64,000 bases of DNA from positions 11,586,034 to 11,650,033 of the forward strand of contig JACDQD010000006.1 in assembly GCA_019843655.1 (NCBI GenBank). The letters run 5' to 3'. A program made the position numbers and the translations under genes. The DNA comes from Lethocerus indicus (Eukaryota > Arthropoda > Insecta > Hemiptera > Belostomatidae). Below, in pieces: positions 9,394 to 22,770 of the stretch (the first letter of the stretch is position 1; each line of letters starts with the position of its first letter). The notes below the pieces were generated by a model that had not been told where the DNA came from, made no database searches, and saw nothing but the letters and a program-made list of their open reading frames with translations.

Positions 9394-12300
9394 CTGAGTT
9401 AGGGAAGAAAAATCTTTCTGGATTTTAATTGTTTTCATTCATATTTGAGACTCCTTGTAAGAACCAATATCCAGTATATGTTATAGCATCTCTCTGGATA
9501 TATGATGTTATAATTATTGCATTCGGTCTGTCCAGAATAGAAATAGTTTTATGCTAAGTTAGTAAACATTATTTATCTAAGACGAAAATTGCAAAATAAT
9601 TTTTTGCATAATTTTGTATTCATTTTAACTGAATTTCTATTAATTTGTAATCGTCTATATATCTTCAAATAATAAACTGAAATATAAACGAACATTTGAG
9701 TTTCATTGACTTTGTACATGATTTAAATTTTCAAACCGTAATGAAACCATGCTTCATATTAGGTTATAATTTACCTTCGGATCCAATTCAAATTAATAAA
9801 TATTTACGTATAGAATATGTTTAAATGAGTTTCATTTATTGCGATCAATTACACGAATAAAACAATAATTTCAGGAATGTTTAATACAAGGGAATGAATA
9901 TCCCACTAATAATAATAATAATAATGTGCGACTATTATGAAACAGGTTCCTGTATAAATACCTGGAATTTAGGTACGGTACCGGAACTAGTACATTTATA
10001 AATTTAAAAATTAAAAACTTAAGTTTTTGGAATCGAATATTTGAAAGCAGCTTGGAGCGATTGCGGAGGTTTTGTACTTAATGTTACAATAGTTATAGCT
10101 AGGTATGTTACAGTAGGTATAGGCCTATTATTTTATCACTGTACGAACTGATGTTTAACTGGTAGAAAATTTTCTTTTAGAAATATTCTTTAATACCTAC
10201 GCGTCTGTGAATACCGCCCACGATCGGCCCAGTCACAGGCCTCGAAAATTGTGGCCGAACACGTGGCAATTTCCTACTGTTGCTAGCGTGGGGCGTAATC
10301 CGTGTTAGCTTTCTTCCTCTGAAGTATGTTCTATAATCTCTGTCTGTCGAAAAGTATTTAATTTATCTGATCGAATGTAAATGGTTTTGGACATAGTGGT
10401 ACTTCCAGTTTTTTAGTGCATTCTCAAGCTTTGAAAATCGTATTGGACGAACATAGAGTATTAATATAAGCAACGGCTGAGTAACAAATAATGTGAACAT
10501 TCCTAAAATATTTCGGTGAGGTTTCAATTATATTTTCTTTCCATTATTGAATTTCAAAATTGGCATTCCAATGAGTGAAAAAAAGGTATGATTGTTTAAT
10601 ATAAAATGTATGAATATTTCAAAATGTTTTACAAAAACGCTATAGAAGCGATAACATCAACAATATCGCACAGTTTTGGACCTGAAATCCGCAATAAATG
10701 AAATAATTTTAATGTTAAACGGAAATCCTTAAGACTTTGAAATTACACAGGGGAAAATGAATAAGCCAATAAAACACATAATAATTTTTGAGGCCCAACT
10801 TTGTCTCTTCAATTTAGTTATTTTGGTATATATATGAGTTCCAATAGCAAAATGTTAAGGAAGTGAACCCCGCTTGGCAGGAAAAAATGGTAATAAACGT
10901 TTAAGTTACGATTTAACCTAAGCGTGATATTTAGGCCGTGCCTTCGGGTTTATCCTTGAGTTTTGCTAATTTTAGCTAATGAGAGGAAATCCAGTTTGGA
11001 ATACTCCGTTAACGCTTCGACGTCCCTCTGCAAAACACAGTATATTCTGCAATGCTTTTATAAATATAAATTTTTGTTTACTATCCATTCTCAAATGTTA
11101 ATCTATTCGATACGGAGTAGAAAAGGAGATATTGTTATTAAAAAAATGATATCAGAAATCCGATAAAAAAAATCCAGAATTAATGTTCTGTAGATTAAAT
11201 TACTGTATACATCGTTACAAAGGTTTTGGTAAATTTAGAGGAAAAGCTTCAAGAGCTCAGTATTCTATCGATTGATCAGGAAGTTTTCAGCCCCGCTAAT
11301 TACTTTAAAATGCTGTTAGAACTACGGATTAGGAACTCATTTAACAATATTAAAACTGAATATTATATGAATAAAAGGCGTGAGTATTTTGTTGTTAAAC
11401 TTGATCTGAATTTTTATGTACCTCCGCAGATTGCATTTACTTATGTATTATTTTAAGTCTTAAGTAAATAAATTAAATGATTTATATTAAAATATAATGT
11501 GACTACATATTATATCCCACGTTTTTAACAAAATGTGCGACTCCCCTATTTTTAGGGTTGAATAGAAAACCAAGTTAACCGCAGAAGTAAGCTCCCTCAT
11601 ATTTACCTCACGTTGTTAACCAACGTTTTAGTTAAAACTCATGCAACGCGTTGCATAGCTGTTGGCGCTGTTATAACCTCAAGCCGAGAGAAGGTTATGT
11701 CGGGCTGGATGTATCGAGCCCTGTGACTTATTTGACTACATTTTCGGATTAAACGCGACGAGACAAGAAACCTAGGTATAAGAGGTGCGGGAACGGAGCT
11801 TTGGTTCGGCCGATGGGAGGAGGTTGAAAGAGGTGGCGGCCCTACTCTAAAACGGATTATAATATAGGTGAGCTTGGAACTTTTTTTGTTTTACCACCCA
11901 GAAAGTCAGGATGTGTACGATATTAGCCGAGCAAAATATTGAGACGGCGTAACTGATGGGATGTCGATTTGAGATTTAAAGTCGAAAATAAATGTAATAA
12001 AATTAAGTTCATGCCGTACAATTACAAATTTGCAGGAGTTTTTATTTCATTGAGTTTGTATGGACTATTTGTAAAAATATAAGTGAATATAATATCTCTC
12101 CGTGTCATACCAGTGTCACATAAATTGATAGATCCTTAAAACATGTACAATATATGCGTAATCGGAAAAATGACATAAAAAACCAGGGAAACTTTTATTT
12201 CGTGCCAATAGACACAAAGTAAGTTCTACTCTTAGATAGGTATACTCTTGGGAACTTTTTTTTTAAACATTGGGAGTTTTTTATTATCAGGTTGTCACGT

Positions 12301-15300
12301 TGTCACGGTACTGTCGGATTCTCCGTTTGGAATAACGACTGAAACCGCTCTCTGACCTCTGTTCCGCGACAGCATGTAAATATCCGAGGATTTTGCTTCA
12401 CGGTATCAGGCCACCCGACTATAACGAACAGAAAATAAATAATTAATCAGTATCACGAATATGATACCGTGGGAAGAGCCTCGTTTGGCTGGGGGTCAAC
12501 CCTATTGTTATCTTAAATTCAATCGTTTGTCCTGTTGTCACTGCGTGTTCGGCTATAGCGGTTTTAGCGCAAAAGATTATATTAGGAATAAGTTAGAGCA
12601 GATTATCTTTCATCAACCGCTCGCTGAGTTTTGATTGCGCACAAACAAAAGTTTAAAAACGTAGGGAGATCAAATTGATAGCGAAGGAGTCAATGCTAAT
12701 AATAATGATGGAGTAATTTGAACTGGAAGAAATCTGCGGGCGACTTATGTTTGGTTGAGGTAAGGTTTGGTTGGCGGAGGATAAAGGAGGTCCGTGGTGG
12801 GGCTTAGTGGAAGGAAGGGGTCAGCGGGGGGGCCGAGCACCTCCGTCTCTGACCCGGACGTCCCGGACTAGAACCCGGTACCCAGTTAGTGACCGTCACA
12901 CGGGAACGGTGGTGTCGTCTACCAGCAGTGGATATTGTCGAGGAGGTAATTTTTTATTTAAAAAAAGAGGGCTTTTCATTCTTCCTTCGGTCGTCGGTTT
13001 GGTCTAAAGTTACCGACGATGGGAAGAAGCCGAAACCAATTAGGCAGACAGAGAAATTGGGGAGGATTAACGAATCCTGTCTCTCCTTACTTTAAGTTAC
13101 ATTTATTACCCTGGTAATTTACTTGAATTGTTGTACGATACAGAAACGAATGTTTTAATTTATTCTGATACTGGGAAGAAATATCGTCTCCTTTACATTT
13201 ACCTTATCGCATTGAGATTGTTACTTCCCGATAAAACCTATGTATGGCGTTAATCTCACGTGTCTTGTAATAATTACATGCCCCTTGCGAGCAATTCATT
13301 CCAAACATTGGTAACTGATTTATAGTGAATTTTAAAATCCTAGCGATATTTTAAATACTTAAAGAACCGTTACATTTCAGTGGAAGAAGCTATCTTGGAC
13401 ATCATAATTGTGAAGATGTGTTTACTTTCTTTAGTGTATCGAGATTCTCAATCTCACCTCATTTGTTTCGTTTTCATTTAAACTCTCTAATATGGTCATA
13501 TTGATATAGTTAGGTACTTCAGCCCGCGAAGCAACCTGTAAGAAATGTCATTGTAATATTATTTACCTTAGTCTAAAGGAATTATTACAGTAAATAATAT
13601 CATTTCACTACCACAACGGTTAGAAGTCGACACCTGTGCTGTGAATTAAACTGAGAGGACGAAAATATATAACCAATGAAATAAATAGAATAAATATATT
13701 TACAATAAAATAGAAATAAAAATAAATGATAATGATGAAGGGTGTCCCAGCTAGGTGGCTTCAAGAAGTGCATTAATGGCCCTACTAATGAGTGCATAGT
13801 TCTCCTAATGTAACTAATTTAAAAGTTGGAAAAGGTTTACTAAATGCCGTCACAAATTAATGAAATGCTGCATCAGGGTAAAATATCAGTTCCAAACACT
13901 GCTTACCTCTTCTCGAGCTGTGAGCGACCGATCCGAGAAAAAACTTCGGCCTGGAGCTATTTCATTTTCGACCTTCCACTGATTTTCTTGTATAAAATCG
14001 ACTATTATTTTGTGAAATACGTTTATACGTAGTCACTTTGCGTAATAACAAAAGTGTTGAAGGAATAAACTCTTCTCTTACCTGTTGTCGGTAAGAGGCG
14101 ACGGCAGATCAGTATAGCAGTGGTTTAATTTGTGCATTTAAGGTGTGTATCGCGTACGCTTTATCCGCGAAAGAAAATCGGATTCGGATCGTCCCATCTT
14201 CCAGGATTCTACGCATATTCCCTTTCTGCATACAGTAATCAACTGCAGAACGACCGAATGTAGGTAGAAACTATATGTTTAAAACTAAGTATGTAAACTA
14301 AGTGAACTGTGTTTAGAACTAAGTGTGTTGAACTTTGGGGACAAAACGACTGAATCTTTCGTTAATTTACCAAAAGTTGCACAAGTTTCCGATGTCCAAC
14401 ATGTTCGTGGACGTTTTTCATCGGTACCTCAGCTTCGAATCACATATTAAACATGATTAGAACGTACACCGGGCACTAACCTAATAGGGGAAACTGTAAA
14501 CAACGAGTTATTCGTAAGTGATGTTCGTATTTCCTAAAACTATGTTTACTATACCCGTGTTTACATACAAGTTAAACTCAAATTTCAAAGGTGGATATTT
14601 CTGTTAAAAATTAAACCTGAACCAACAATAATTTCTGTGATTTCCAGATCAGCCTTCTGTAGGAACCATTTCCGAGCATAGCATTTCGATTTTTGTAGAG
14701 GTGTGTCATTTAGCTTATTTGCTAGTATTATTTACTCTTTAGGTTAAGTTAGTAAAAGGATATTAGAAGAGAAATAGGAGTTTGTGTCTATTTTTACAGA
14801 GTAAATAATATAAGCTTTGACCTACGTTACTGATGCAGTCTCTTCAAGTTGTGTTAACTATTCAATTTAATATTTGCCAAGGAAATAAGATGCATTAGAA
14901 ATGGGAAGGTATTGAATATAATTACTTTTGGAGAATAGGGAATTTATTCTTTATTATGGGTCAAGTAAAGTTTGTCTGGCTTAGTACGCCCTTCCAGTTT
15001 GTTTTAACCTTTCTCCCAAAAACAAGATGGCGTCGACGGCGTCTAATCATTCCGTTGGTTCGGTTCTTAGATTTGAGCGGGCTCCCGCCAGCCAGTCTTC
15101 AGGAAATAGTTCATTGACTGAATCACTTTTAATAGCAACAAAAATGCCAGTAATTCCGTACGAAATAAGTTACAGTGCATGAAAAGTATGTAACAAAGAT
15201 TAAATTGTTCTATTCGTGTTTATTTCATTGTTTGCTATTCAGTATTGTTGTGTTCATCTCTAATACAGGATATTGGAACTAATTAAAAGTCACATGAATC

Positions 15301-15530
15301 ACTGTGCTATGACGTACACTATGCGATAATGAAATGTATTCTAATCATGAAGGCGGGTGAAGGCGGGGTGTCATTACTACTGGAATTATAGATTTATTTA
15401 GTAATCTCTCCGGATTTACTCCGGAAGTTTTTCTGTGGATTGAAAAATTGCTGAGAAATAATATATGAAATCAAAATTCTAGTTACTGGAAAATATATTA
15501 TTTTAATTTGTCTATTTGTCCCAGTTTTCC

Positions 15531-15577
<47 letters not shown>

Positions 15578-17800
15578 AACGGAAAATGTGGATGTAAAAT
15601 TATAACACGAAACTCGTAAAATTATAAGTAGAAACGGATTAGCCATCTTCATTGACAATACTGTGAACATTGCATGGATGGGATGTTAATTTTTCATTAC
15701 GGTTAACCTGGCAGCACAATTTCTGATCAATACTTTGGAGTGTGGATAAATTAGAATTAGAAAATTTTACAGCGGGTTGTAGTAAAATATGGAACAAAAG
15801 ATATTTTAATATCTATATTCAATACATCGATATAAACACAGGCGCTCGTCATAATTCTTGATACTGCGGAATTTAAGCCATGATAGGTTTTTGTATTTCA
15901 ACAGTTATATTCCGTCTCTCCCAACATGCCATATCAGTGAGCGCCGATCTCTATATGTGGGTATTATATTTAGTATATAAGAATTTCAATTGAAACTGAA
16001 AATGAAAACCCGCTGGCAAAAACGGAGATATCCCGTGGAGCGATAACGCGCTCTATATTTACTATCAATTAAATCGATACGGAGATTATCTTTATGGCCG
16101 AAGGCCCATATCTTGGTCGGAATGAAAAAAAAACCCGACAGTCTGCTTCGACAATGCGGAGACATTGGTGTTGGAATATGAGTCACAGGAGGTAACTATC
16201 GATGCCCAGTTCCCAATATAATTTGGCCCGGAGCCGGCTTGCCCTCCATTGAAACTGTCAGACCGTGGATATCTGTAATTTCATCATTCTGTAAAACATC
16301 GTTTCATGGCCCTGGAAATAAAATTTCACGTGTTTAATGTCAGGAAGCTATCTTAAGAATAGTGTCACTCTTATCCAGCTTGTTTGATCAAGACCGGTTT
16401 TTAGCCATCTGTCAATATCAGTGCTCAAATGGTCAAATTGTATGCTCCAAAGAAAACGTAAATTGAACTCAAATGGGTTTCATTTCAAACCATTGAGTTT
16501 TTATTTCAAAATTACCCCGCTAAACCATTTTTAATTCCTCTCTAAATAATAGTGTGCAATATATAGTAATGCTGTACTTGGGAAAGATATTGCATAGATT
16601 TACAATCGAACGAAATCTATGCCGGTAACGTGGAATATTTCACGGGTGAATCATAAACGGCAACTAGTTTATTCCCGACGTTCTCATATCTAGAATATAA
16701 CCTTGTACTAACACAAACAGAGTTTTCTGATATGAAAGGCAATTGGCATTTCCGGTTAGTGGGAAATAACACATTCTTGGGCTATTTCCGTTTCAGTAAA
16801 TATGCTGTGGGGAGTACGTCCTTAATATTTAATTCAGGTATAGTATTTTTTTCCAAGATATGAAATTCCATATTAATTGTCCGGATGCCATTAGTCCTAT
16901 TTCATAGCAGATGGTATAACTCTGAACCCCTGTGTTGATTCAGTTTTTGAGTTCAGTTTGCATCCTTAACGTCGCAGTGTACGTAGAGAGGTTATTTGTT
17001 ATTCTTAGGCATTGATTTCGTTTCCTTTCAAGTTTATGGTAATTGGGGTAATTGGGTAGTTTGGACTCTTACAGGGCGAAGGCAAGTTAAGATAAAAAAC
17101 AGTCGTTAAGTAGACGTCTCATTTTATTTGTATTGGAGTCTTCAGAGATTTTTAACGTTCAATGATGTTGGCTGCAGATTTTTCACCTAGAAGATCCTAC
17201 GCATGACACTACCATGGAGCTGATGTCCCTCCATCCTTCATTATACAGATCGTATCGGGATTGAGTTGTGCGAGCGAGGAAGTACTTTGGAAGGGGACTT
17301 CGCCGGGACCCTATCCCAAACGTCGCTTCGGATTTTTCACGGCGGTCAGATTACTTTTTGTAATCTGCCGCCAAGTTTTCATTAATTTATGAAAAACTCG
17401 AACCGCCCGAGGCCCAGCGGGTCCAGGGATTAAATGCCCGTCCGGTATTTTCTTTTTGGTCGTTCTCGAATCAGGATAAAAAGGCACCGCGCTATTTTCA
17501 ATATTTGACGCTATCGGTATGCAAATCAGTTTCGATAAAAAAAGGATAGTATTTGCGCCTTATTGGAAGATATTAATGTATTTTTTGTTGTTTTAAAACC
17601 CTTCTTATAAACGAGGATGGAGATTTAATGATAAACAATATACAACCTTGTATACATTTTATTCAGTTTAAGTTGCTGACAGCAAACAAAAATTTAACAA
17701 CCGGTCACTTAATTTCAACACAGGTTAAATGAGGTATAAGTGACTGAATTATTGGTACCCCTTTCTGAATGTTGCATACTCCATATATACTGAATATTCA
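9394..17800. other. long non-coding stretch, mostly high-complexity sequence
   Basis: About 8.4 kb without a supported exon. It is non-repetitive apart from (TA)n at 15533-15575 and a short (AAT)n run near 9906-9924. A YY1-type CAAGATGGCG lies at 15023-15032, and an 8-bp perfect hairpin (CTCTTACC with GGTAAGAG, 7-nt loop) at 14075-14097. No transposon reading frame, tRNA or known microRNA was recognised. Confidence 0.5.
15533..15575. repeat. (TA)n microsatellite
   Basis: Uninterrupted alternating TA of about 43 bp. It is likely to be polymorphic in length and to extrude as a hairpin. Confidence 0.95.
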
Positions 17801-17901
17801 AAACTTGGTATAATGGTAAAAATGTTTCGACTACCGTCCTACTTGTTGTTAAGGTTGAGGCAAGCTAGTCTGGGTCTCGTGAAAGTGGGCTCGCCAATTA
17901 C

Positions 17902-18137
<236 letters not shown>

Positions 18138-18289
18138 ACCAAACCGGGAGCCCTCCCTCTCTCTCACCTTCACGCTCTCTCTATCTCCCTCTTCTCCACT
18201 GTCCCTCAGGGTTCCCTCTCTTTCTCTTTCTGTCCTCCGCCCGCCGCGGGCCTCAGGAATCCACCCTAAAAACTGGTCCGCCTCCGACA

Positions 18290-18318
18290 GGGAGAGAGAG
18301 AGAGAGAGGGAGAGAGAG
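18290..18318. repeat. (GA)n tract, inverted relative to the (TC)n tract upstream
   Basis: A short GA run about 150 bp right of the 220-bp TC tract. Being complementary to it, a transcript through both could form a (UC):(GA) stem. A YY1-type AAATGGCGCC follows at 18509-18518. Confidence 0.85.
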
Positions 18319-19965
18319 CGCTGGGAAGGAGCGAGAGGAGATGAGCGTGGCAGGGTGACCCTCGGGTTGGGTCCCTCCTCGTGTGTGTTTTTACCTGTAA
18401 AATGGAGGCCCACAACCTAACACCCCCCTCCTCAAACCACGTTCGCCATTGTGTGTCCACCGAAGATTTATTGGCCGCCGAAATTTTGGATATTTCGAAG
18501 GGAATTCTAAATGGCGCCTCCGACTTGTGGCCAAAGGGTTCTATCTAGTTCGGACATTGCTATCAGTCATATTTCTCCCAACACAAAATTTCTCCCAACA
18601 CCAAGATTTTGCTCGTTCAGTCAAAATACGTTCGAAGTTTTGTTTTCAACCTACCTGACCGAGGTGGCAGAACCAAATAGTGTAGGATCAAACAAGTCTG
18701 TAAAGACGGAACATGCAAAAGGATATTGAGATGAACAAATTGACTACTTAATAACTGAGTCGTGCTAGATAAATCATTTCAAACAACCCACAAACAAAGG
18801 AATAATAAAATGTTACATCTGAGACGATACTCGACGATACTTGAGTGGCAAGCGTAACAGAACAGGGGCCTCTGCCAAACAGAACCTGTTGTATAAAGAA
18901 GTCGGAAATGAGTATCGCTCTTTTGATGGACTGTCTCATTTCGCTACAAAGAAACGTTGTAGTCAGTAGGGAAGCATGAACTTCATAATTTAAGCAGTCA
19001 TAAGTTTTCGTAAAAACAATCGCATCACCCAATTTTTTATGGAATTCTTTTTAGCCGAATATATTTTTCCTACAACCTATTTGAATTGATTTAATGGTGT
19101 GTAAGAGTTTTGAGGACTCATGATATACTACTGTTTAGTCTGTATGCTGACCGGTTTTGGTCTAGAGCCAACATCAATAGGGAGTGTACTGAAAGAGGAT
19201 GCGATTTCTCGAAGGTCCACATTTCTTCCTCCTGCCGCAATCGCAATGTTACGACCTAATTATAAAAATGTTAACGAAATTTATGTAATAAATACAACGA
19301 CAAGAGCGGGCTGTTCCTTCGGAGAAAAATGGGAACCTCTTCCTATCGGTTATGGCAAATATTACTCAAACTAGTTGCAAGACAGGGGGATCATTCAATA
19401 GGCTACGTTTTATCGTACGATAAGACGACGTTCTATCCAACTGATGAAGCTTTATTGAATATTTAAAATCCGCAGGAATGAAAAAAAATGAATTTGCATT
19501 ATTTCCATAAGGATCGCGTTCTGAGAACCGTACGAGGAATTAAGAGTGGCGTTGAAATATATATGAGACCTTGCCTCAAACTTTTTATATTCACGTTGAA
19601 TATTGGAAAATCTATTCAATTTTTTAAATTATTTACAGTTTCAATACATAGGAAATCGGGATTAAATGCTTGTATTTCGTAAACTAAAAGGAAATGTATT
19701 TTTTATAGAAACGTTTTATTTTATTTATTATTTATCTGGCCCATTCTGAAATCGAGCGGTTTCAGTTTGCATTATTTACTTAAAAAATGAGTCCACCTTA
19801 TACTGGGGAATCCACCTGACAATCCGTTAATTAAAAATCGGCTTTTATTTCCTGCCAGGATAATTTTCGGTGGATTGTTTACAGAGAGACAAAACAGTAG
19901 GCGCTTTGGGGGGGACTGACATATTTACAAAAACATGTTAGTTAATTTGTTCAATTACACCTAAT

Positions 19966-19999
19966 TCTCTCTCTCTCCTCTCTCTCTCTCTCTCCCTCT
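19966..19999. repeat. imperfect (TC)n
   Basis: A short CT/TC-rich run with two interruptions, in otherwise ordinary non-coding sequence. Confidence 0.85.
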
Positions 20000-21170
20000 G
20001 GCCTCCTCCATTAAGCCTTAAACGGAATTCCGGAATAATGATTTAACCTTTTTTAAAGGTATTCTCAATTTCCTTCATTTTTTCCCCCAGTTTGGGCGGA
20101 AAAGCGAACACTTTTCTGTCGTGTTTTATTCAATCCTTAAATATGGATTATGATTATAATTCCGGCTGCGGTACAGAGTTATTCACTAACGCCTAAATAT
20201 TTTATTTCATTCGTTTTCATTAGTTTCATTAATTGTTTCACTGTTTGACTAGAATGTCAGGAGACTCATACGGGTCTCTGGAAAGTACCAAGGATTACTA
20301 CAGATAATTCTGAAAATATGGGAGCTTGTTATCTCTTAATCATATTCCGGCCTAACCAATTATCGAATGCACCAATTAATATTGAGCTTCGCCGATCGCT
20401 CTTGGAGCACTCTGTAATTATTCCCGGCAATAAAACGGGATCGTAATCGTTCCTTCGGAGGATTCAAATTCGCCAATGATTTATAGCTGTCCCACAAAAA
20501 GGAGGACCTTTGCGTGCAATAGAGAATTTTTCTTGACAGAAATGTCTTGGTTTCCTTATTGAATGGGAAATATCGCTCGCCTGCGAGACAAGGGATAATT
20601 CAAGTATTTTTTCTGACAGGAAATTTTAGCTTTTGCGGCATTGAGGTGTGTCCGGCAATGAGCTGATAATAATAAATCCGGATATTTAGCCTATTATATA
20701 GATGAGGGTTGGGAATTGGAAATTTGTTGGGTATCGTGCCAGCATAATATTATTATGAGGGCGCTACACCCTTATTCTTCCAAACGACTACAGCGCACTT
20801 TTCGTAACTCTCAATTCTGAGAGTTAAAAAGAAATAATGCTCAAAACCGGTGGCCCTAGGAGTATGGAATATACCTCTGAACGAGGTGCCTGCGTTAATA
20901 CACACGCGACCGGGTATGGCGATGCGTTGTTTCAATCGAGAAACAACTGACTAGGTTTTTAGTTTGCCTAATTCAGTGTCTAGCCTCAAAATCAAAGAAC
21001 AAGTTCTATTACAAAGAACAAGAAATGCTACGAAGATAATACTCACTTTTAACCAAAAGAATAATAGATAATACGTTCACCCTGTAAGAATCTACAATGT
21101 CTGCGTTATTTTGCAGAATATTTATTATCGAGAATTCATATAAACTATATGTTGGCTTGAAACCATCTAC

Positions 21171-21173
<3 letters not shown>

Positions 21174-21227
<54 letters not shown>
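21174..21227. repeat. (TA)n microsatellite
   Basis: About 54 bp of uninterrupted TA. It is followed by two copies of ACGTACAT 17 bp apart. Confidence 0.95.
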
Positions 21228-21230
<3 letters not shown>

Positions 21231-21658
21231 CGTACATTTAATTATTACGTACATATTATTTGATATAATTATACGGATTAAGGTGGATTAAGGAAGTACA
21301 CGTGAATGTGTTCGGATGACTTGTCCCACCGCTGTCTTTCCTCATCAGCCGCTCATAGTTTTGTGTTATTGTAAAGATTACGATATTATGTATAAATTGC
21401 CCAACGATTACGGTCGGTATGCGAGCACCTATTATAAAGGTAATGGCCTCGGCGGGTCAGATGAGCGCGGCGCGCCTCGCCTTACTTACCCCTGTCAGTA
21501 CCCAGTTTTCGATTAGGGTTTCTTGATTAAATTGTGAAATGTCACGAAATTCGGAACTGGATTTGTAACCCGGTCGGCCCTTGGGCTTGGAAAGTTGGCG
21601 TGCCCATTTACAAACTTGGAATTAACCAGAGCTCTTACTCTAATGTGAACCGCTCTAG

Positions 21659-21825
21659 GATGAAATTATACCGACCATCTCTTTTGGGCATTTCAGATGA
21701 ATTTATAGTACGTTGATAACCTTCAAACCTTCAGAGAGGTCGAATAAGTCTAAGATGAAATTAAATTCACCATCTCTTCTGGGTATTTCAGATGAATATA
21801 TCTACGTTGATAACCTTCAAACCTT
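21659..21825 (+). repeat. tandem duplication, two ~73-bp copies, period ~95 bp
   Basis: Copy 1 (21659-21731) and copy 2 (21754-21825) both begin GATGAAATTA. They share CCATCTCTT.TGGG.ATTTCAGATGAAT and end CGTTGATAACCTTCAAACCTT. They differ by scattered substitutions and one missing base, so the duplication is not recent or its copies are diverging under partial constraint. The copies are separated by about 22 bp of less similar sequence. Neither copy carries a continuous coding frame shared with the other. Confidence 0.85.
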
Positions 21826-22379
21826 GAGAATGGTTGGATTCAATTACACCATTAAGTGGATGTATTAATTACTTGCCACTTATAATCCGGACTCTGAAAT
21901 AAGAAATTTACCAGTTTATTGAACATGGATATCATAGGTCAAAAATTGTCTGACCCGATTGCAAACATGAGTGGGGGGTCATCATCTAATCATCTAATTA
22001 TTTTATATATTTAATAAATATTTTTTACTACGGCCTTAAAATTATGTACAATTTGTTTAAAATTCCCATGGTTTTCCTAATTCATCTTTCCAACATCTTT
22101 TCAGCTTTCAGTTGTCTGTATTTAGTCCATTGTCAAGGTGGAATTTCTTATCGTTACCAATACTTATGTACTGGCACTTGTTTGGCTCGAGATTAGGCAC
22201 GTTTCCAGAGTCGAGGTAGTGTTAGAAAATTTATGTACCAATACACTCTATGTATTTATTTTTAAACTGTGCACAGTAAATTAAAACAATCGCGTTTATG
22301 GAAAATTAGACTTTCAATTTGAAATTGTGTGTACAATTGTGAGCCGTTCAACGGCTCAAAAACCCGGCTAACTTATTCT

Positions 22380-22770
22380 TTAAGGGGGCAGCCCCTTCCC
22401 CCCCACCCCATCGTCGGTTTATTGACGAGAATAACACAATTGGTTGAGATTTACGTTTGGGGGGAAAAAAAGAAATGGAGGCTCATTTGGACGGTGTTCC
22501 AATGCCGGCTGAATGTTAAGGAGCGTGCGTCCCCCCCATGGCCGCCGCCGCCGCGACCGCCGCTCTGAGTCGAATGGGGAATCAAGTAGGCGGGGGAGCC
22601 CACCATGAATCTCGAACAGCGACGTTGCCATTATCGCTGCGCATATCGTCCCCGATCATTTTTTTATTCCCCTTCCGGATTATTGATTTTTTTTCAGCAC
22701 CATTGTTTGCAAAAGGCCTCGGCGGTGACCGGCTTTTGCGTGCCGCCATCGGCGCTACTTCATTAAAGAT
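22380..22770. promoter_or_regulatory. CpG-rich block with GCC repeats
   Basis: A G+C-rich stretch contains C runs, a GCCGCCGCCGCC-type run near 22540 and ATGGCC/GCCATC motifs of the YY1 type. It resembles a promoter or enhancer CpG block. No donor or TATA box could be assigned. Confidence 0.25.

Larger units (their letters stand above)
18340..22380. other. non-coding stretch with microsatellites and a tandem duplication
   Basis: No supported exon. It contains imperfect (TC)n at 19966-19999, (TA)n at 21174-21227 and the two-copy duplication at 21659-21825. The rest is high-complexity sequence with no similarity to a known family that I can recognise. Confidence 0.5.

Noticed and set aside
13907..13978. 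Minus-strand 72-nt segment open in one frame (WKVENEIAPG...) with donor GTAAGC
   Set aside because: The acceptor lacks a pyrimidine tract, so the exon call is not supported.
14648..14700. Plus-strand segment after TTTCCAG, one frame open, followed by GTGTGT
   Set aside because: The donor is weak and no neighbouring exon matches in phase.
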